From contig NZ_CP108394.1 in NCBI RefSeq assembly GCF_041435215.1, positions 806,001 to 870,000 on the forward strand: 64,000 nucleotides of DNA. Direction: 5' to 3'. Within the stretch, counting starts at the first letter, position 1. Each line of letters begins with the position of its first letter. Positions 17,767 through 28,324 of this stretch are shown here, piece by piece. The notes beneath the pieces are model-generated. The model ran no database searches. It was given only the letters and a program-made list of their open reading frames with translations, and was not told the origin of the DNA. A program made the position numbers and the translations under genes. The stretch comes from Streptomyces sp. NBC_01314 (GTDB lineage Bacteria; Actinomycetota; Actinomycetes; Streptomycetales; Streptomycetaceae).

Positions 17767-17960
17767 CGTGACCGCTTTCCTCCACTGTCTCTCGCCGGGC
17801 CTCGGCACCGGGGATCCCCGGCCTCTGAGAACGCGATCCGCGCGCCCACGTCCGCCGAGGGCAAAAGTCTGTGTCCACACAGGCCCGGCAACAACGCCCC
17901 TCTCGCCCACTCGGCGCACCGATGCGATTGAGGCTTAAATTCGCCTACCCTGGCCACACC

Positions 17961-19811
17961 ATGGTCAGAAGCTCCCACACCACCGTCACTCTCACCGACA
18001 GTGATCGCGTCACCTTGCTGAGTCGGACCCGTAGCCGTACCGGTTCGAGGGCGTTCGCGCAGCGCGCACAGATCGTGCTGATGTGTGAACAGGGTCTCAC
18101 CGACGCCGCCGTGGCCGAAGGGCTCGGAATCTCCCGGGACATGGTCGCCACCTGGCGCTCCCGTTATCTGGCGGACGGCCTGGACGGCCTCCACGAGCGG
18201 CCGCGCCCGGGACGACCGGTCAAAAGCGGCGACGACACCGTCGCGCAGGTCCTCTTGCGCCTGCTGGCCCCGCCGCCCTCCGGCGGGCGGGACTGGTCGA
18301 CCCGCTCCATGGCGGCGGAGACCGGCCTCAGCCAGACGACTGTGAACCGGATCTGGCGTAGGTACCGGCTGCAGTCGCGACCGGGCCGGCTGCCGGCCGA
18401 CGGTGGTCGGACCACGCCGCGCTCCGCCAAGGTCCGCGACGTGATCGGGCTGTTCCTCGGCCCTCCCACACGCGTGCTCGCCGTCGTCGCCGACAGTCGC
18501 GCCACGCCTCTCCGGCATCGCGGAGCCACGACTTCCACCCCCGCGGCGCCCATGAGCCGACGCGCCACCGAGGCGAGGAACATCCTCGCCGTGGCGAACG
18601 CGTTCGCACTGGTCCGAGGCGGAGCCGACACACACGGTCCGACCGACCCCTGCGCGTCTTTGGGCGCTTTCCTGGAGAGTCTCGAGCAGAGGGTGACCGC
18701 GGGCTCGGAAGTGCACCTTCTCGTCGGGGACGAGCCCGACAGCCCTGCCCGGGACATGGTCGAGACATGGGTGCGGCAGCATCCGCGTTTCCACCGGCAT
18801 CTCGTTCCCACCGACGCGTCATGGCTCGCCGAGGTCGAGGTTCTCCTGGCGAACAATCCGCTGCTCACCCACGAGAACGTGCCCGGCTTCGCGACATCGA
18901 CGACCGCGCTCCGCGACGGCCTCCGCGCCTGGTGCGGCACGTGGACGCCGCAGTCCGGTGCCTTCGTCTGGATGAGGCTTGATAAAGACTCAACAGCGTC
19001 CGGGAGCGGGCAGGGATGTCGCCCCGAGGACTCCGACGATCACGGCTGGACCGGCGAAACATCGGGCACCACGCCCGGACCGGGCGACACCGCCGACCCT
19101 GTCGTCCATCTCGTACGCGAAGCTCTCCTCGCCGGCCCGTTCCCACCCGGCGAACGCGTCAAGGAAGCACCCCTGGCGTCCCGGCTCGGCGTCTCCCGCG
19201 GTGCCGTCCGCGAGGCACTGCGCGTGCTCGCCGAGGAAGGGATGCTCGACCGGCTGACCCACCACGGAGCCGCCGTTCCCCAGGTCGACGTCACTGCCGT
19301 CCTCGACCTCTACGCGGTCCGGGCGGCCCTGGGCACCGTGCTCATGCGCCGGGTCGCCCTGCTGCACCGATCCGAGCTCCGATCGGTCGGCACAGCCCTG
19401 TCCGAGGTCGACGCAGCGGTCCGGCGCAGCGACCTCGTCCGGATCGGGGAGGCCGATCTGCGCTTCCAGGACGCGATCGCCCGCACCGCGGGCCTGCCCC
19501 AGGCAAGCCTGCTCTTCCAGCGCCTCGGCATGCGGCTACGGATGTTCATCTCCATCCTGCGGCTGGACTTCACCGACGCGGCCGCCGACCTCATCGCCCG
19601 CGAGAACACCGCGATCTTCGAGGCCATCCTCAACGGCGACGGTGAGGAGGCAGCACGTCTGTGGCGTGTCAAAGTCGAACGCAGCACCCGCTACATGGCC
19701 AACCTGCTGCCCCAGGACCACGTCGACCCCAATCTCTGGGTCGCCATCGCCGGCAGACCCACGCCACGTCCCGGCGATACACGCAGGGCGTCGACCTCGG
19801 CAACACGGTGA
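17961..19811 (+). CDS. Chimeric regulator: IS630-type transposase region fused to GntR/FCD regulator
   Basis: A 616-residue protein in one open frame. Residues 10-140 match the double helix-turn-helix start of IS630 transposases (AQIVLMCEQGLTDAAVAEGL, then MAAETGLSQTTVNRIWRRYRL). Residues 155-300 match a decayed DDE domain: IGLFLGPPTRVLAVVADSR with Asp178, VGDEPDSP with Asp257, and HPRFHRHLVPTDASWLAEVE with Glu293. The acidic triad survives, but the conserved surroundings (DEKS, DNxxxHK) are lost. After a Gly/Thr/Asp-rich linker (340-380), residues 380-600 are a complete GntR winged helix (LASRLGVSRGAVREALRVL) and FCD ligand domain. This looks like a domesticated transposase fused to a regulator. 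It is divergent from the racemase-family gene, which it may control. The ATG at 17961 lacks a clear ribosome binding site; an in-frame start at 17871 is possible. Confidence 0.75.
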   Translation: MVRSSHTTVTLTDSDRVTLLSRTRSRTGSRAFAQRAQIVLMCEQGLTDAAVAEGLGISRDMVATWRSRYLADGLDGLHERPRPGRPVKSGDDTVAQVLLRLLAPPPSGGRDWSTRSMAAETGLSQTTVNRIWRRYRLQSRPGRLPADGGRTTPRSAKVRDVIGLFLGPPTRVLAVVADSRATPLRHRGATTSTPAAPMSRRATEARNILAVANAFALVRGGADTHGPTDPCASLGAFLESLEQRVTAGSEVHLLVGDEPDSPARDMVETWVRQHPRFHRHLVPTDASWLAEVEVLLANNPLLTHENVPGFATSTTALRDGLRAWCGTWTPQSGAFVWMRLDKDSTASGSGQGCRPEDSDDHGWTGETSGTTPGPGDTADPVVHLVREALLAGPFPPGERVKEAPLASRLGVSRGAVREALRVLAEEGMLDRLTHHGAAVPQVDVTAVLDLYAVRAALGTVLMRRVALLHRSELRSVGTALSEVDAAVRRSDLVRIGEADLRFQDAIARTAGLPQASLLFQRLGMRLRMFISILRLDFTDAAADLIARENTAIFEAILNGDGEEAARLWRVKVERSTRYMANLLPQDHVDPNLWVAIAGRPTPRPGDTRRASTSATR

Positions 19812-20069
19812 GAGCGGGTACTGCAGGGCAGCAGCGCGGCGCTTCGTCGCATCCGGTGTTCGATCACAAGCGCGGCCGCCCCCGCGGCCGGGTGGCGGCT
19901 ACGGTGACCGAGGCCCGCGGATTCCGGCCTGCCGGACGAACGGCACTCGGCGGGCAGGGGGCCTGTGAAGGCCAGGGAGATCGCGGTTCAGCGGGGCCTG
20001 GAGCCAACGTCGGCGAACGTCGAGCCGGCCACCGGGGCCCCCAAGGCCATGCAGGGCTTCGCCCAGCCG

Positions 20070-20122
20070 ACCGCACCGACGGCACCGACGGCACCGACGG
20101 CACCGACGGCACCGACGGCACA
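20070..20122. repeat. 9-bp tandem repeat (GGCACCGAC)n
   Basis: Four exact copies of GGCACCGAC occupy 20081-20116, with partial copies on both sides. They lie in the 379-bp stretch between the chimeric regulator (ends 19811) and the end of purU (20191). No gene was recognised in this gap. Slippage of such a repeat would be expected to vary between strains. Confidence 0.85.
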
Positions 20123-20190
20123 GCCGAATGGCTTCTGACGTCGCCACCCACCACAGCACGACACTCGGCACCACTCAGGCCTCCCGGCCG

Positions 20191-21180
20191 TCAGCGCAGG
20201 ACCACCGTGCGCCTGCCCTGGACGAACACCCGGCCTTCGCAGTGCCACCGGACGGCTCGGGCCAGGGCCGCCGACTCCGCGTCGCGGCCGATGGCGGCCA
20301 GGTCGTCGGGGGTGTGGCTGTGGTCGACGTCGATGACCTCCTGGGTGATGATCGGGCCCTCGTCGAGGTCGGCGGTGACGTAGTGGGCTGTGGCGCCGAC
20401 GAGCTTGACGCCGCGGTCGTGTGCCTGGTGGTAGGGCTTGGCGCCCTTGAAGCTGGGCAGGAACGAGTGGTGGATGTTGATCATCCGGCCTGCCAGTCGG
20501 GTACACAGGTCGTCGGAGAGCACCTGCATGTAGCGCGCCAGCACGACCAGGTCGGGGTCGCACGAGTCGACTATTTCCAGGAGCCGGGCTTCGGCCTCGG
20601 ATTTGGTCGCGGCGGTGACCGGCACGTGGAAGAACGGGATGTCGTGCCAGGCGACGAGTGTCTCGTGGTCGCGGGGGTTGGAGACCACCGCGACCACGTC
20701 GATGGGCAGGTCGCCGCTGCGGGTGCGGAAGAGCAGGTCGTTGAGGCAGTGGCCGTAACGGGACACCATGATCAGCACGCGGCGCCGGGTACTGACCGGT
20801 TCGAGATGCCACCGCATGGTGAAGGAGGCGGCCACGGCGGCGAAGTCACGGCGCAGGGTCTGCGGGGTGTTCTCGCTGCCGACGGTGGCGAAGCGAACCC
20901 GCATGAAGAAGTGCCCGTCGCGGCGGTCTCCGAACTGCTGGTTGTCGATGATGTCGCTGCCGTGCTCGACCAGGAACCGGGAGACGGCGAGGACGATGCC
21001 GGGAGCCTCGGGGCAGTCGAGGGTGAGTACGTGCTCGACCGGCGCCGTGGCCGGGTCGGTCCGCGAGTCGGAGTGGGCGGTTTCCTTGCACCTGGCCCTT
21101 ATGTCCCGGCCGGTGTCGGGCATGGCCTTGATGGCCTTGTCCAGGGCGACCCTGTGCGTGCTGTCACCGGTCGACGCCAT
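20191..21180 (-). CDS. purU: Formyltetrahydrofolate deformylase
   Basis: A 329-residue protein. After a poorly conserved stretch of about 45 residues there is an ACT domain (VLTLDCPEAPGIVLAVSRFL), then the formyltransferase-fold catalytic domain. The active-site signature is MINIHHSFLPSFKGAKPY (Asn and His) and the catalytic Asp is in YVTADLDEGPI. It hydrolyses 10-formyl-THF to formate and THF. The extra N-terminus makes it longer than the usual 280-290 residues, so an internal start is possible. The ATG at 21180 overlaps the soxG stop by 1 bp. In a sarcosine oxidase operon it recycles THF that has been loaded with C1 units. Confidence 0.92.
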   Translation of the reverse strand: MASTGDSTHRVALDKAIKAMPDTGRDIRARCKETAHSDSRTDPATAPVEHVLTLDCPEAPGIVLAVSRFLVEHGSDIIDNQQFGDRRDGHFFMRVRFATVGSENTPQTLRRDFAAVAASFTMRWHLEPVSTRRRVLIMVSRYGHCLNDLLFRTRSGDLPIDVVAVVSNPRDHETLVAWHDIPFFHVPVTAATKSEAEARLLEIVDSCDPDLVVLARYMQVLSDDLCTRLAGRMINIHHSFLPSFKGAKPYHQAHDRGVKLVGATAHYVTADLDEGPIITQEVIDVDHSHTPDDLAAIGRDAESAALARAVRWHCEGRVFVQGRRTVVLR

Positions 21181-21788
21181 CAGGGATTCTCCGGGCCGTG
21201 GTACTCGCTCATCGCGTCGATGAGCCAGCGGGCCAGGTAGTCGGCGAACGAGGAGCGCGGGAGGAGCCGGTACGTCGGCGTGTCGTCGACCTGCCAGAGC
21301 AGTACGGCGACGGGTCCCACCGTGGTCGACACCGCCTGGCCGGGGCCGAAGGCCCGGGGGTGGAGGTCCAGCGTGCAGCCCTTTTCCAGCACGTGCCGGG
21401 CGGCCGGGCCGCTCAGCTCCAGCGTGGTGCGGTTCGCGGAGACGTCCACGACGGAGCCCGGGTCCTGGGCGAGTGCCTCCCGCAACTCATCGACCACGGC
21501 GGTCGCGTCGGTTTGGGACAGTACGAGCCACTCGTCGGGGCCGAGCCAGAGGACCGTGTGGGGCCCGGATGTGGAGGTGTGGCCGCACTGCTGCGGGAGC
21601 GGCGCCCCCAGGGCTTTCCCGATGCGGTCGGCCGCTTCGGACGCGGGGTCGACGCGCACGTTCACCATGGCGATGAACGGCCACTCGGTCAGCGTGACGC
21701 CTCGGGTGCCGGTGACGGTGGCGGCGCGCATCTGCTCCTCCAGATGCGCCAGGGGGCTGGTACGCGATGCGGTGATCAGCTCAGCCAT
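21180..21788 (-). CDS. soxG: Heterotetrameric sarcosine oxidase, gamma subunit
   Basis: A 202-residue SoxG-family protein ([43 protein letters not shown], then the C-terminal [15 protein letters not shown]), distantly related to the GcvT fold. The ATG at 21788 lies inside the end of soxA, giving an 8-bp overlap. A longer open frame runs upstream through soxA but is only read-through. Gamma sits at the subunit interface of the complex. Confidence 0.9.
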   Translation of the reverse strand: MAELITASRTSPLAHLEEQMRAATVTGTRGVTLTEWPFIAMVNVRVDPASEAADRIGKALGAPLPQQCGHTSTSGPHTVLWLGPDEWLVLSQTDATAVVDELREALAQDPGSVVDVSANRTTLELSGPAARHVLEKGCTLDLHPRAFGPGQAVSTTVGPVAVLLWQVDDTPTYRLLPRSSFADYLARWLIDAMSEYHGPENP

Positions 21789-24675
21789 CTCGCTTGGTCC
21801 CTTCGGGGTCGTAGAGAACGAAGTCGGCCACCTCGACGGGCACCAGGTCATCACCCACCGGGGCGAGCAGGGTCTCGCCGATCCTGGCCCGCCCGTCGGC
21901 GACGAGGGCGAGGGCGAAGGGGCGGCCGAGGGCCGGGCTGTGATAGCTGGAGGTGACGTGGCCGAGCATCGGCACCGGCCCTGCCTCGGGGGTGATGGGT
22001 ACGTCCGGCGCGACGAGTTGGGTGCCCTCGGGCAGCCGGGTCGTGCGGTCGGCCGGCAGCAGGCCGACCAGCTGCTTGCGGTCGGTGCGGGAGGTGTCGG
22101 CGCGGGAGTAGGACCGCTTGCCGATGAAGTCCTTCTGCTTGGAGACCACCCAGGACATGCCCGCGTCCTGTGGAGTGACGGTGCCGTCGGTGTCCTGGCC
22201 GACGATGATGTACCCCTTCTCGGCCCGCAGCACGTGCATGGTCTCCGTGCCGTACGGGGTGATGCCGTACGGCTGCCCGGCCGCGTACACCTGCTCCCAG
22301 ACGGCCAGGCCGTACCAGGCGGAGACGTTGATCTCGTAGGCGAGTTCGCCGGAGAAGGAGATCCGGCAGATGCGGGCCGGGATACCGGAGGCCAGGGTGG
22401 TCTCGCGGAAGGCCATGAAGGGGAACGCCTCGGCGGACAGGTCGACATCGGGCGCGAGTTGGGCCACGACCTGGCGGGACTGCGGGCCGACGACCGCGAT
22501 CGTCGACCACTGCTCGGTCACCGAGGTGCAGTGGACGTCGAGCTCGGGCCACTCGGTCTGCAGCCACTCCTCCAGCCAGTCCAGGACCCCGGCCGCGCCG
22601 CCGGTCGTGGTGGTCATGAAGTAGCGGTTGTCGTCGAGGCGAAGCGTCACTCCGTCGTCGAAGATCATGCCGTCCGGTTTACACATCACGCCGTAGCGGG
22701 CCAGGCCGGGCTTGAGCTTCTTGAAGGCGTTCGTGTAGACGCGGTTGAGGAACTCGCCCGCGTCCGCGCCCCAGATCTCGATCTTGCCGAGGGTGGAGGC
22801 ATCCATGAGGCCGACGCCCTCGCGGGCCGCGCGGCACTCGCGGGCCACGGCCGTGTCCATGTCCTCGCCGGGCCGGGGGTAGTACCAGGGGCGCTTCCAC
22901 TGCCCGACGTCCTCGAACTCCGCTCCGTGTGCCACATGCCAGCTGTGGATCGACGTAGTGCGTTCGGGGTCGAACAGCTCACCGCGCTCACGGCCGGCCA
23001 GGGCGGCGAAGCCCACCGGCGTGTAGGGCGCCCGGTAGGCCGTGGTGCCGATCTCCCCGGGAGACGCGCCCGCGCCGAGGGCCTCGGCGATCACACCGAT
23101 CGCGTTGACGCCGGACGTCTTGCCCTGGTCGTTGGCCGTGCCGAGCGAGGTGTACCGCTTGACGTGTTCGACACCGAGCATGCCCGCGCCGGTGGACCGC
23201 CAGACGTCGGCGACGGTGACGTCGCGCTGCAGGTCGACGAAGTGGGTGTCCCAACTGCCGGGGTCACCGTCGGGGGCGGGTACCAGCCACAGTGCACGCG
23301 TCGGCCCGGCGCCGGACCGGGCATCGCCGGGCGACGCTACGGGAACCGCGAACCGCGCGTCCGTCGCGGCCCGCGCACCGGCCCGCGCTCCCTCGGACAG
23401 GCAGCCGTCGAGGCCGTACGTCCCGCGAGCCGCACCGACGACCTGCTGGTCCCGTACGGTGCCGTCGGGGACGAAGGCGACCAGGTCCTCGTCCCAGCGC
23501 AGCCGGCCCTGGCGCTGGCTGTGCAGGTGCACCACCGGGCTCCAGCCGCCCGAGACGGCGAGCAGGTCGCAGTCGAACGACTCAGGAGCACCGCTGAGTT
23601 GACCGTTCTCGTCGAGGGCCTGGACGGTGACGCCGGTCAGCCGACCGTCCCCCTCGGTGTCGACCACCGCACTGCCCGTCAGCACCCGCACCCCCGTCGC
23701 CACGGCGACCTCGGCGGCCCGGTGGGACAGTTCGGGGCGGGCGTCCACGACGGCGGCGATGTCGATCCCGGCGGCGTGGAGATCGGCGACGGTGTCATAG
23801 GCGCTGTCGTTGGTGGTGCTCACCACTGCCCTCGAGCCCGGTGCCACGGCGTACCGGTTGAGGTACGAGCGGACGGCGGCGGCGAGCATCACGCCGGGCC
23901 GGTCGTTGCCGGCGAAGACCAGCGGACGCTCGTGCGCGCCGGTCGCCAGGACCACCTGCCGGGCCCGGATGTGCCACAGTCGCTGCCGTGAGACGCCTGC
24001 GGAGGCTTCGGGGGCGTCGGCTCCGAGGTGGTCGGTACGCCGCTGGAGGGCCAGCAGGTAGTTGTCGTCGTACGAGCCGAACGCCGTGGTGCGTTGCAGT
24101 ACGACGGCCTCGGGTGCGGCATCGAGTGCCGCGCGGACCTCGGCGACCCACTCCAGAGCGCTCTGTGCGCCGACCCGCTCGGTGCGCCCGGAGAGCAGCG
24201 AACCGCCGGGCTCGGGCTGGTCGTCGACGAGGATCACGCGAGCGCCGGAGCCGGCGGCAGCGGCGGCTGCGGCGAGCCCGGCCGGTCCTGCGCCGACGAC
24301 CAGGACGTCGGTGTGGACGTACTTCTTGTCGTAGACGGCGGGGTCGGAGCCCGGGTCGAGCCGGCCCATCCCGGACAGTGTCGAGGCGGACAGGCCGTCG
24401 TACAGCTCCGTCGTCGTCGCAGGCAGCATTCCCTCCGAGTACGAACCGTCCACCTGCAACAGGGAGTTCGGGTCCTCGACGCCCGCGGCGACGATGCCGC
24501 GCGGGCGACCGCGGTAGAGCGAGGGGGCGACCTCGACCACGCCGTTCGCCAGCATCGCCGAGGCGACGGTGTCGCCGGGGTGCCCGGTCAACTCCCGCCC
24601 GTCGACGGTGAACCGCAGTACGGCGTCGCGGTCGATACGGCCGCCTTGCCTGAGCCGGAAGTGCTGGTCGGTCAT
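21781..24675 (-). CDS. soxA: Heterotetrameric sarcosine oxidase, alpha subunit
   Basis: A 964-residue protein, the usual length for SoxA. Its N-terminus is ferredoxin-like ([23 protein letters not shown]). The NAD-binding Rossmann motif is [17 protein letters not shown] near residue 130. The C-terminal half is a GcvT/DMGDH-like folate domain ([39 protein letters not shown]), where methylene released from the N-methyl group is captured as 5,10-methylene-THF. The start at 24675 overlaps the soxD stop by 4 bp. A much longer read-through frame upstream is not the gene. The complex converts sarcosine to glycine plus methylene-THF and H2O2, and may also act on other N-methyl amino acids. Confidence 0.94.
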   Translation of the reverse strand: MTDQHFRLRQGGRIDRDAVLRFTVDGRELTGHPGDTVASAMLANGVVEVAPSLYRGRPRGIVAAGVEDPNSLLQVDGSYSEGMLPATTTELYDGLSASTLSGMGRLDPGSDPAVYDKKYVHTDVLVVGAGPAGLAAAAAAAGSGARVILVDDQPEPGGSLLSGRTERVGAQSALEWVAEVRAALDAAPEAVVLQRTTAFGSYDDNYLLALQRRTDHLGADAPEASAGVSRQRLWHIRARQVVLATGAHERPLVFAGNDRPGVMLAAAVRSYLNRYAVAPGSRAVVSTTNDSAYDTVADLHAAGIDIAAVVDARPELSHRAAEVAVATGVRVLTGSAVVDTEGDGRLTGVTVQALDENGQLSGAPESFDCDLLAVSGGWSPVVHLHSQRQGRLRWDEDLVAFVPDGTVRDQQVVGAARGTYGLDGCLSEGARAGARAATDARFAVPVASPGDARSGAGPTRALWLVPAPDGDPGSWDTHFVDLQRDVTVADVWRSTGAGMLGVEHVKRYTSLGTANDQGKTSGVNAIGVIAEALGAGASPGEIGTTAYRAPYTPVGFAALAGRERGELFDPERTTSIHSWHVAHGAEFEDVGQWKRPWYYPRPGEDMDTAVARECRAAREGVGLMDASTLGKIEIWGADAGEFLNRVYTNAFKKLKPGLARYGVMCKPDGMIFDDGVTLRLDDNRYFMTTTTGGAAGVLDWLEEWLQTEWPELDVHCTSVTEQWSTIAVVGPQSRQVVAQLAPDVDLSAEAFPFMAFRETTLASGIPARICRISFSGELAYEINVSAWYGLAVWEQVYAAGQPYGITPYGTETMHVLRAEKGYIIVGQDTDGTVTPQDAGMSWVVSKQKDFIGKRSYSRADTSRTDRKQLVGLLPADRTTRLPEGTQLVAPDVPITPEAGPVPMLGHVTSSYHSPALGRPFALALVADGRARIGETLLAPVGDDLVPVEVADFVLYDPEGTKRDG

Positions 24676-24968
24676 CGCTGTCCTCCGGCCTGGGGCAGTT
24701 CGGGGCGTGGCTCGTCGAGCCGGTAGGAGGTCAGTACCTCGTGGGTGGCGGTGTCGCGCAGGACGTTGAACCAGCGGCGGCAGCCGATGCCGTGCATCCA
24801 CCGCTCGGCGAAGGGGCCCTTGGGGTTGTCGCGGTAGAAGACGTACTCGGCCCACTGCTCGTCGGTGAGGTCCGCCTGGTTCTCGGGGTAGGGGACATGG
24901 GCCTGTCCCCCGTAGTGGTATTCGGTCTCGTTGCGGGGACCGCACCATGGGCAGTTGATCAGCAGCAC
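24672..24968 (-). CDS. soxD: Heterotetrameric sarcosine oxidase, delta subunit
   Basis: A 98-residue zinc protein. Cys6 and Cys9 (INCPWCG), His59 and Cys63 (MHGIGC) form the expected zinc site. The [16 protein letters not shown] stretch is the family signature. It lies 10 bp after soxB and overlaps soxA by 4 bp (ATGA), so the four subunits are co-translated in the order B-D-A-G. Confidence 0.94.
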   Translation of the reverse strand: MLLINCPWCGPRNETEYHYGGQAHVPYPENQADLTDEQWAEYVFYRDNPKGPFAERWMHGIGCRRWFNVLRDTATHEVLTSYRLDEPRPELPQAGGQR

Positions 24969-24978
24969 GGTGTCCTCC

Positions 24979-26199
24979 TCAGTGGGCCACGGCTGCGGCG
25001 CCGTGCTCGTCGATCAGGGCGCCCGTCGCGAAGCGTTCGAGGGCGAAGGGGGCGTTCAGGGGATGCGGCTCGCCCGTGGCGATGGTGTGCGCGAAGGTCC
25101 AGCCGGCGGCCGGGGTGGCCTTGAACCCGCCGGTTCCCCAGCCGCAGTTGACGTAGAGGTTCTCGACCGGGGTGGTGCCGATGATCGGGGAGGCGTCCGG
25201 GCTGACGTCGACGATGCCGCCCCAGGTCCGCAGCACATGGGCGCGGGCGAAGACGGGGAACAGCTCGACGGCGGCGGCCATCTGCTGCTCGATCACGTGG
25301 AAGGAGCCGCGCTGGCCATAGCCGTTGTACGAGTCCACGCCCGCGCCCATCACCAGCTCGCCCTTGTGGGCCTGGGAGACGTACACGTGCACGTGGTTCG
25401 ACATGACGACCGTCGGGTGTACCGGTTCGTGCAGCTCGGAGACCAGTGCCTGAAGCGGGTGGGACTGCACCGGCAGCCGTACGCCGGCCCGTTCGGCCAG
25501 CACGCTGCTGTGCCCGGCGGTCGCGAGGCCGATACTGCCGGCGAGGATGCGGCCCCGGTTGGTCTCGACGCCCACGACCCGGTCGCCGTCCTTGAGGAAG
25601 CCGGTGACCTCGCAGCCCTGGATCAGGTCCACGCCCATCTCGTCGGCCCGGCGGGCCAGCGCCCAGGCGACGTGGTCGTGCTTGGCGATGCCGGCGCGCG
25701 GCTGGAAGGTGGCGCCCAGGACCGGGTACCGGGTGCGGGAGGAGACGTTGAGGATGGGGCAGACCTTGGCGACCTCCTCCGGTTCGAGCCACTCGGCGTC
25801 GACGCCGTTGAGACGGTTGGCGTTGGCGCGGCGCATGCCCTCGCGGACGTCCTGCAGGGTGTGCGCGAGGTTGAGGACGCCGCGCTGGCTGAACAGGAAG
25901 TCGTAGTCCAGTTCCTCCGGGAGCCGCTCCCACAGCTTGAGCGCGTACTCGTAGATCGCCGCGCTCTCGTCCCACAGGTAGTTCGAGCGGATGATCGTGG
26001 TGTTGCGCGCCATGTTGCCGCCGGCCAGCCAGCCCTTCTCCAGGACGGCGACGTTGGTGATGCCGTGGTTCTTGGCGAGGTAGTAGGCGGTGGCCAGGCC
26101 GTGGCCGCCCGCGCCGACGATGACGACGTCGTACGAGGAGCGCGGGTCGGGGTTGCGCCAGAGCCAGTCCGGATGCTCCGGCAGCGCCGTGCTGGTCAT
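24979..26199 (-). CDS. soxB: Heterotetrameric sarcosine oxidase, beta subunit
   Basis: A 406-residue catalytic flavoprotein. FAD binds at [20 protein letters not shown]. The His in [10 protein letters not shown] is the candidate for the covalent FMN link known in this subunit. The C-terminus has the DAO-type [16 protein letters not shown] block ([11 protein letters not shown]). The ATG at 26199 overlaps the glyA stop by 4 bp. The frame stays open far upstream through glyA, but the conserved protein starts here. It oxidises the N-methyl group of sarcosine. Confidence 0.94.
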   Translation of the reverse strand: MTSTALPEHPDWLWRNPDPRSSYDVVIVGAGGHGLATAYYLAKNHGITNVAVLEKGWLAGGNMARNTTIIRSNYLWDESAAIYEYALKLWERLPEELDYDFLFSQRGVLNLAHTLQDVREGMRRANANRLNGVDAEWLEPEEVAKVCPILNVSSRTRYPVLGATFQPRAGIAKHDHVAWALARRADEMGVDLIQGCEVTGFLKDGDRVVGVETNRGRILAGSIGLATAGHSSVLAERAGVRLPVQSHPLQALVSELHEPVHPTVVMSNHVHVYVSQAHKGELVMGAGVDSYNGYGQRGSFHVIEQQMAAAVELFPVFARAHVLRTWGGIVDVSPDASPIIGTTPVENLYVNCGWGTGGFKATPAAGWTFAHTIATGEPHPLNAPFALERFATGALIDEHGAAAVAH

Positions 26200-27539
26200 A
26201 CCGCGTCTCCGTTCAGGTGGGACAGGTGGGACAGATTGGACAGGTGGGGATAGAGGGGGAAAGCGGAGGCGAGCTTCTCGACCCGGTCGCGCAACAACGC
26301 CGCGCGCTCGTCGCCGAGCTGCTCGTCCTTCAGGGCCTCGGCGATGATGTCGGCGACCTCCCGGAACTCCGCCGCGCCGAAGCCGCGGGTGGCCAGGGCC
26401 GGGGTGCCGATCCGCAGCCCCGAGGAGACCATCGGCGGGCGGGGGTCGAACGGCACCGCGTTGCGGTTGACGGTGATGCCGATGCGGTGCAGCCGGTCCT
26501 CGGCCTGTTTCCCGTCGAGCGCGGAGTTCCGCAGGTCGACGAGGACCAGGTGGACTTCGGTGCCGCCGGTCAGCACGGTGATCCCGGCCTCGGCCACATC
26601 GTCGGCCAGCAGGCGTCCGGCGAGGATGCGGGCGCCGTCCAGGGTGCGCTGCTGGCGCTCCTTGAACTCCGCGGTCGCCGCCACCTTGAACGCCACCGCC
26701 TTCGCCGCGATGACATGCTCCAGCGGACCGCCCTGCTGGCCCGGGAAGACCGCTGAGTTGATCTTCTTGGCCAGGTCGGCACGGCTGAGGATCACCCCGC
26801 CGCGCGGGCCACCCAGAGTCTTGTGCGTGGTGGTCGTCACGACGTCGGCGTACGGCACCGGGTTCGGGTGCAGGCCCGCTGCCACCAGCCCGGCGAAGTG
26901 CGCCATGTCCACCAGTAGATAAGCGCCCACCGCGTCGGCGATCCGCCGGAACGCGGCGAAGTCCAGCCGACGGGGGTAGGCGGACCAGCCTGCGACGATC
27001 ATCTTGGGCCGGTGGGCGAGAGCGAGCTGCTCGACCTCGTCCATGTCGACGCGCATGTCGGACTCGCGCACGTGGTAGGGCACGACGTTGTAGAGCTTGC
27101 CGGAGTAGTTGAGGCGCATGCCGTGGGTCAGGTGACCGCCGTGCGCGAGGTCGAGGCCGAGAATCGTGTCGCCGGGCTGGAGCAGCGCGAACATCGCGGC
27201 CGCGTTGGCCTGGGCACCCGAGTGCGGCTGCACGTTCGCGGCCTCGGCGCCGAACAGTTCCTTCACCCGGGCGATGGCCAACCGCTCGATGACGTCGACG
27301 TGTTCGCAGCCGCCGTAGTAGCGGCGGCCCGGGTATCCCTCGGCGTACTTGTTGGTCAGCACCGAGCCCTGGGCCTCCATGACGGCGGCCGGGGCGAAGT
27401 TCTCCGAGGCGATCATTTCGAGGGTGGACTGCTGACGGCGCAGCTCTGCGTCGACCGCGGTGGCGACCTCCGGGTCGAGCTCGCTGAGCGGGACGGAGAG
27501 AGGGGAGGCGACCGTGGTGGTGGACGGGTTCGTTGCCAT
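26196..27539 (-). CDS. glyA: Serine hydroxymethyltransferase
   Basis: A 447-residue PLP enzyme. The N-terminal [10 protein letters not shown] and [18 protein letters not shown] are present, and the PLP Lys is residue 240 in [16 protein letters not shown]. It converts glycine plus methylene-THF to serine, so both products of sarcosine oxidase are consumed. The start MATNP at 27539 is taken; GTG at 27545 is possible. There is no strong ribosome binding site. It heads the operon and is divergent from the GntR gene at 27636. It is probably a dedicated paralogue for this operon, since glyA is normally elsewhere in the chromosome. Confidence 0.93.
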   Translation of the reverse strand: MATNPSTTTVASPLSVPLSELDPEVATAVDAELRRQQSTLEMIASENFAPAAVMEAQGSVLTNKYAEGYPGRRYYGGCEHVDVIERLAIARVKELFGAEAANVQPHSGAQANAAAMFALLQPGDTILGLDLAHGGHLTHGMRLNYSGKLYNVVPYHVRESDMRVDMDEVEQLALAHRPKMIVAGWSAYPRRLDFAAFRRIADAVGAYLLVDMAHFAGLVAAGLHPNPVPYADVVTTTTHKTLGGPRGGVILSRADLAKKINSAVFPGQQGGPLEHVIAAKAVAFKVAATAEFKERQQRTLDGARILAGRLLADDVAEAGITVLTGGTEVHLVLVDLRNSALDGKQAEDRLHRIGITVNRNAVPFDPRPPMVSSGLRIGTPALATRGFGAAEFREVADIIAEALKDEQLGDERAALLRDRVEKLASAFPLYPHLSNLSHLSHLNGDAV

Positions 27540-27574
27540 CTGCACACCGTTCTGAGAGCCAACTAATGAACGAC

Positions 27575-27584
27575 TGATATATCA
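27575..27584. promoter_or_regulatory. Palindrome TGATATATCA, candidate GntR operator
   Basis: A perfect 10-bp palindrome is set in the short (96 bp) divergent region between glyA and the GntR gene. It is strikingly AT-rich for this genome. FCD-type GntR proteins bind short palindromes of this kind. Its position, 36 bp upstream of glyA and 52 bp upstream of the regulator, would let it control both. Confidence 0.55.
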
Positions 27585-27635
27585 ACCTCTGCGGTAAGGT
27601 ATGGGAGCTTGTCGGCCAGGTCAAGGGGGCATCTC

Positions 27636-28301
27636 ATGCAGCAGACGGCGACAGAGCCCGCGGGCGAGGAACTGTCCCTCGCCGAACGCGCATACCGCGT
27701 CATCCGCGACCGGCTCGTCATGCTGGAGATCCGCCCGGGCGCGCCGATCAACGAGGACCAGCTGGCACAGTCCCTCGGCGTCGGCCGGACACCGGTGCGC
27801 GAGGCCCTCAAGCGGCTCCAGTACGAGCGCCTCATCGCGACCTACCCCCGGCGCGGCACCTTCGCCACCGAAGTCAACATCACCGACCTGGCCCACATCT
27901 CCGAAGTGCGCCAGGAACTGGAGCCCTTGGCCGCGTCCCAGGCCGCGCGGCGCGCCACGGCCACCGACCGCGCGACGCTGACGGCCGTCCTGCGGGAGCT
28001 GGAGAGCGTGGATCCCGGGCGGCACGACGCCACCGAGCTCATGCACCTGGACCTTCAGGTCCACCGCGCCGTCTACGCCGCCACACACAACCCGTATCTG
28101 GAGGACACCCTCGTCCGGTATGACAACCTGGCCACCCGCATCTGGTGCCTGTTCGTCGACCGGTTGTCCGACATGGCGGGTCACGTCGAAGAGCACGGGC
28201 CGTTGATCGAGGCGATCGTCGCCGGTGACCCCGACAGGGCGGCACAGCTGGCCGGCAGTCACGTCGTGGGCTTCGAACAGGCCATTCGCGCGGCGATCTG
28301 A
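27636..28301 (+). CDS. GntR/FCD-family regulator of the glyA-sox operon
   Basis: A 221-residue protein with an N-terminal winged helix (LAERAYRVIRDRLVML, LAQSLGVGRTPVREALKRLQ) and a C-terminal FCD domain. Metal-ligand-type residues are seen in HLDLQVHRAVYAA and in the last helices (EEHGPLIEAIVAGD). The ATG at 27636 has AAGGGGGC upstream; a TTG at 27609 is less likely. Being divergent from glyA, it is the natural candidate for control by glycine, sarcosine or a related amine. Confidence 0.88.
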   Translation: MQQTATEPAGEELSLAERAYRVIRDRLVMLEIRPGAPINEDQLAQSLGVGRTPVREALKRLQYERLIATYPRRGTFATEVNITDLAHISEVRQELEPLAASQAARRATATDRATLTAVLRELESVDPGRHDATELMHLDLQVHRAVYAATHNPYLEDTLVRYDNLATRIWCLFVDRLSDMAGHVEEHGPLIEAIVAGDPDRAAQLAGSHVVGFEQAIRAAI

Positions 28302-28324
28302 GAGGCTCTCCGCTTCATCCGCGC

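Noticed and set aside
24676..24948. Upstream extension of soxA, a frame open to 24948
   Set aside because: It runs through soxD. The conserved SoxA protein starts at 24675 with an ATGA overlap.
26200..27624. Upstream extension of soxB through glyA
   Set aside because: Glycine hydroxymethyltransferase is clearly encoded in the other frame, and the FAD loop of SoxB begins right after the ATG at 26199.
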